DNA of 64,000 nt from Aquimarina brevivitae (GTDB taxonomy: Bacteria > Bacteroidota > Bacteroidia > Flavobacteriales > Flavobacteriaceae). Of this stretch, positions 63,538 through 64,000 are shown one piece after another. The notes beneath the pieces are model-generated. The model saw only the letters and a list, made by a program, of their open reading frames with translations. It had not been told where the DNA came from and made no database searches. The stretch is from contig NZ_SGXE01000001.1 in NCBI RefSeq assembly GCF_004216895.1, positions 620,001-684,000 on the forward strand. The letters run 5' to 3'. A program made the translations under genes and the position numbers. Every line of letters begins with the position of its first letter. Position 1 is the first letter of the stretch.

Positions 63538-64000
63538 TTAGTCTACTTCTAATTCTAATCGCGCAGTAAAAATAGCATTTTCATGATCTATTTGTAATAG
63601 ATAATTAGAGCCATAAATAATATCTAAACGTTTTTTGAGGTTTAGTAGCCCAATTCCTTTTTGGGTTGTAAACCCTGCAGGATCATAGTTATTGGTAATC
63701 GTAAATATAGCTTTATTTTCTTTGACGATTAGTTCAATGTGTACGTAAGCCTTATCCACTAAGGTGTCTACTCCATGCTTAAAGGCGTTTTCTAAAAGAA
63801 TTATAAACAATAGCGGGGGAATGTGATAATTGTGTTGATCAATGGATTTTTTGAAGTCTATGTCTGGCTTTTTATGCTGTCGTATTTCTTGGATTTCAAT
63901 ATAATTTTCTAAATATTCAATTTCATCTTCAAGGGGTACCAGGCTTTCTTTGCCTTTGTAGATGACATATCGCATCACCTCTGATAGCTTCAAGATCAAA
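63538..64000 (-). CDS. LytS-family sensor histidine kinase (partial, N-terminus outside window)
   Basis: 154 C-terminal codons; the frame is open to the window edge. The LytS-type histidine-kinase half (about LSEVMRYVIYKGKES, then LEDEIEYLENYIEIQEIR) and the HATPase part (PPLLFIILLENAFKHGVD N-box; GIGLLNLKKRLDIIYG G-box) are seen. The phospho-His and membrane segments lie beyond base 64000. It acts with the downstream LytTR regulator. Confidence 0.9.
   Translation of the reverse strand, partial: LILKLSEVMRYVIYKGKESLVPLEDEIEYLENYIEIQEIRQHKKPDIDFKKSIDQHNYHIPPLLFIILLENAFKHGVDTLVDKAYVHIELIVKENKAIFTITNNYDPAGFTTQKGIGLLNLKKRLDIIYGSNYLLQIDHENAIFTARLELEVD

Overview
The window reads as chromosome from a marine-type member of the Flavobacteriaceae (Bacteroidota). 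The supports are: low GC; promoters with the Bacteroidota -7 element TAnnTTTG instead of a sigma70 -10 box; weak or absent Shine-Dalgarno sequences; type IX secretion (T9SS) type A and type B C-terminal sorting domains; PorP/SprF, DUF3078, DUF5689, DUF4175 and DUF2480 proteins; and a glutaminyl-tRNA synthetase. The genus cannot be fixed from the sequence alone. No insertion sequence, prophage, CRISPR array or rRNA operon is visible. One tRNA (Cys) is present.

Layout. (a) 1-7.8 kb, minus strand: a surface/T9SS locus. It holds an Ig-like protein with a type B sorting domain, a giant PorP/SprF-type barrel fused to a repeat stalk and two SPOR-like modules, and a window-truncated secreted protein with a PA domain. 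(b) 8.4-16.3 kb, minus: an OmpH/Skp-like lipoprotein, then the cluster DUF4175-ybeY-mnmG-small membrane protein-methyltransferase, which carries three parS-like palindromes. (c) 16.4-20.9 kb, plus: an AlkB-type hydroxylase, gltX, an SPFH protein and a small secreted protein. (d) 21-26.8 kb: glnS with an extra C-terminal domain, folB, tRNA-Cys, a LysE-family exporter and rnr. (e) 27.3-27.8 kb: a very AT-rich gene-free gap with clustered YTATTAACA nonamers, a candidate replication origin. (f) 27.8-31.7 kb: rpiB, a CDF transporter, a GNAT protein, a ctpA-like S41 peptidase and rnpA. (g) 31.8-39 kb, minus: a secreted BNR-repeat T9SS protein and the row MBL hydrolase-S8 protease-M1 aminopeptidase. 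(h) 39.3-47.8 kb: an antiporter, then a TonB receptor/DUF5689 lipoprotein pair flanked by two paralogous EEP-family nucleases. (i) 47.9-50.7 kb: hflX and a TlpA-like lipoprotein cut short by an in-frame stop. (j) 50.7-62.6 kb, minus: two DUF3078 paralogues and the SUF iron-sulfur genes (sufA-B-[lipoprotein]-C-D, sufS, sufE-sufT-DUF2480), split by two unrelated exported-enzyme genes. (k) 62.8-64 kb: a LytTR response regulator and the end of its LytS-type histidine kinase.

The two most interesting signals are the modular barrel-stalk-SPOR protein, whose repeats follow an A-A-A-B higher-order order, and the combination of three parS-like sites, the nonamer-rich gap, nearby mnmG and rnpA, and an apparent strand-composition switch near 27 kb. 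Together the latter suggest that the window spans the chromosome origin/centromere region although dnaA, parA and parB are not in it.
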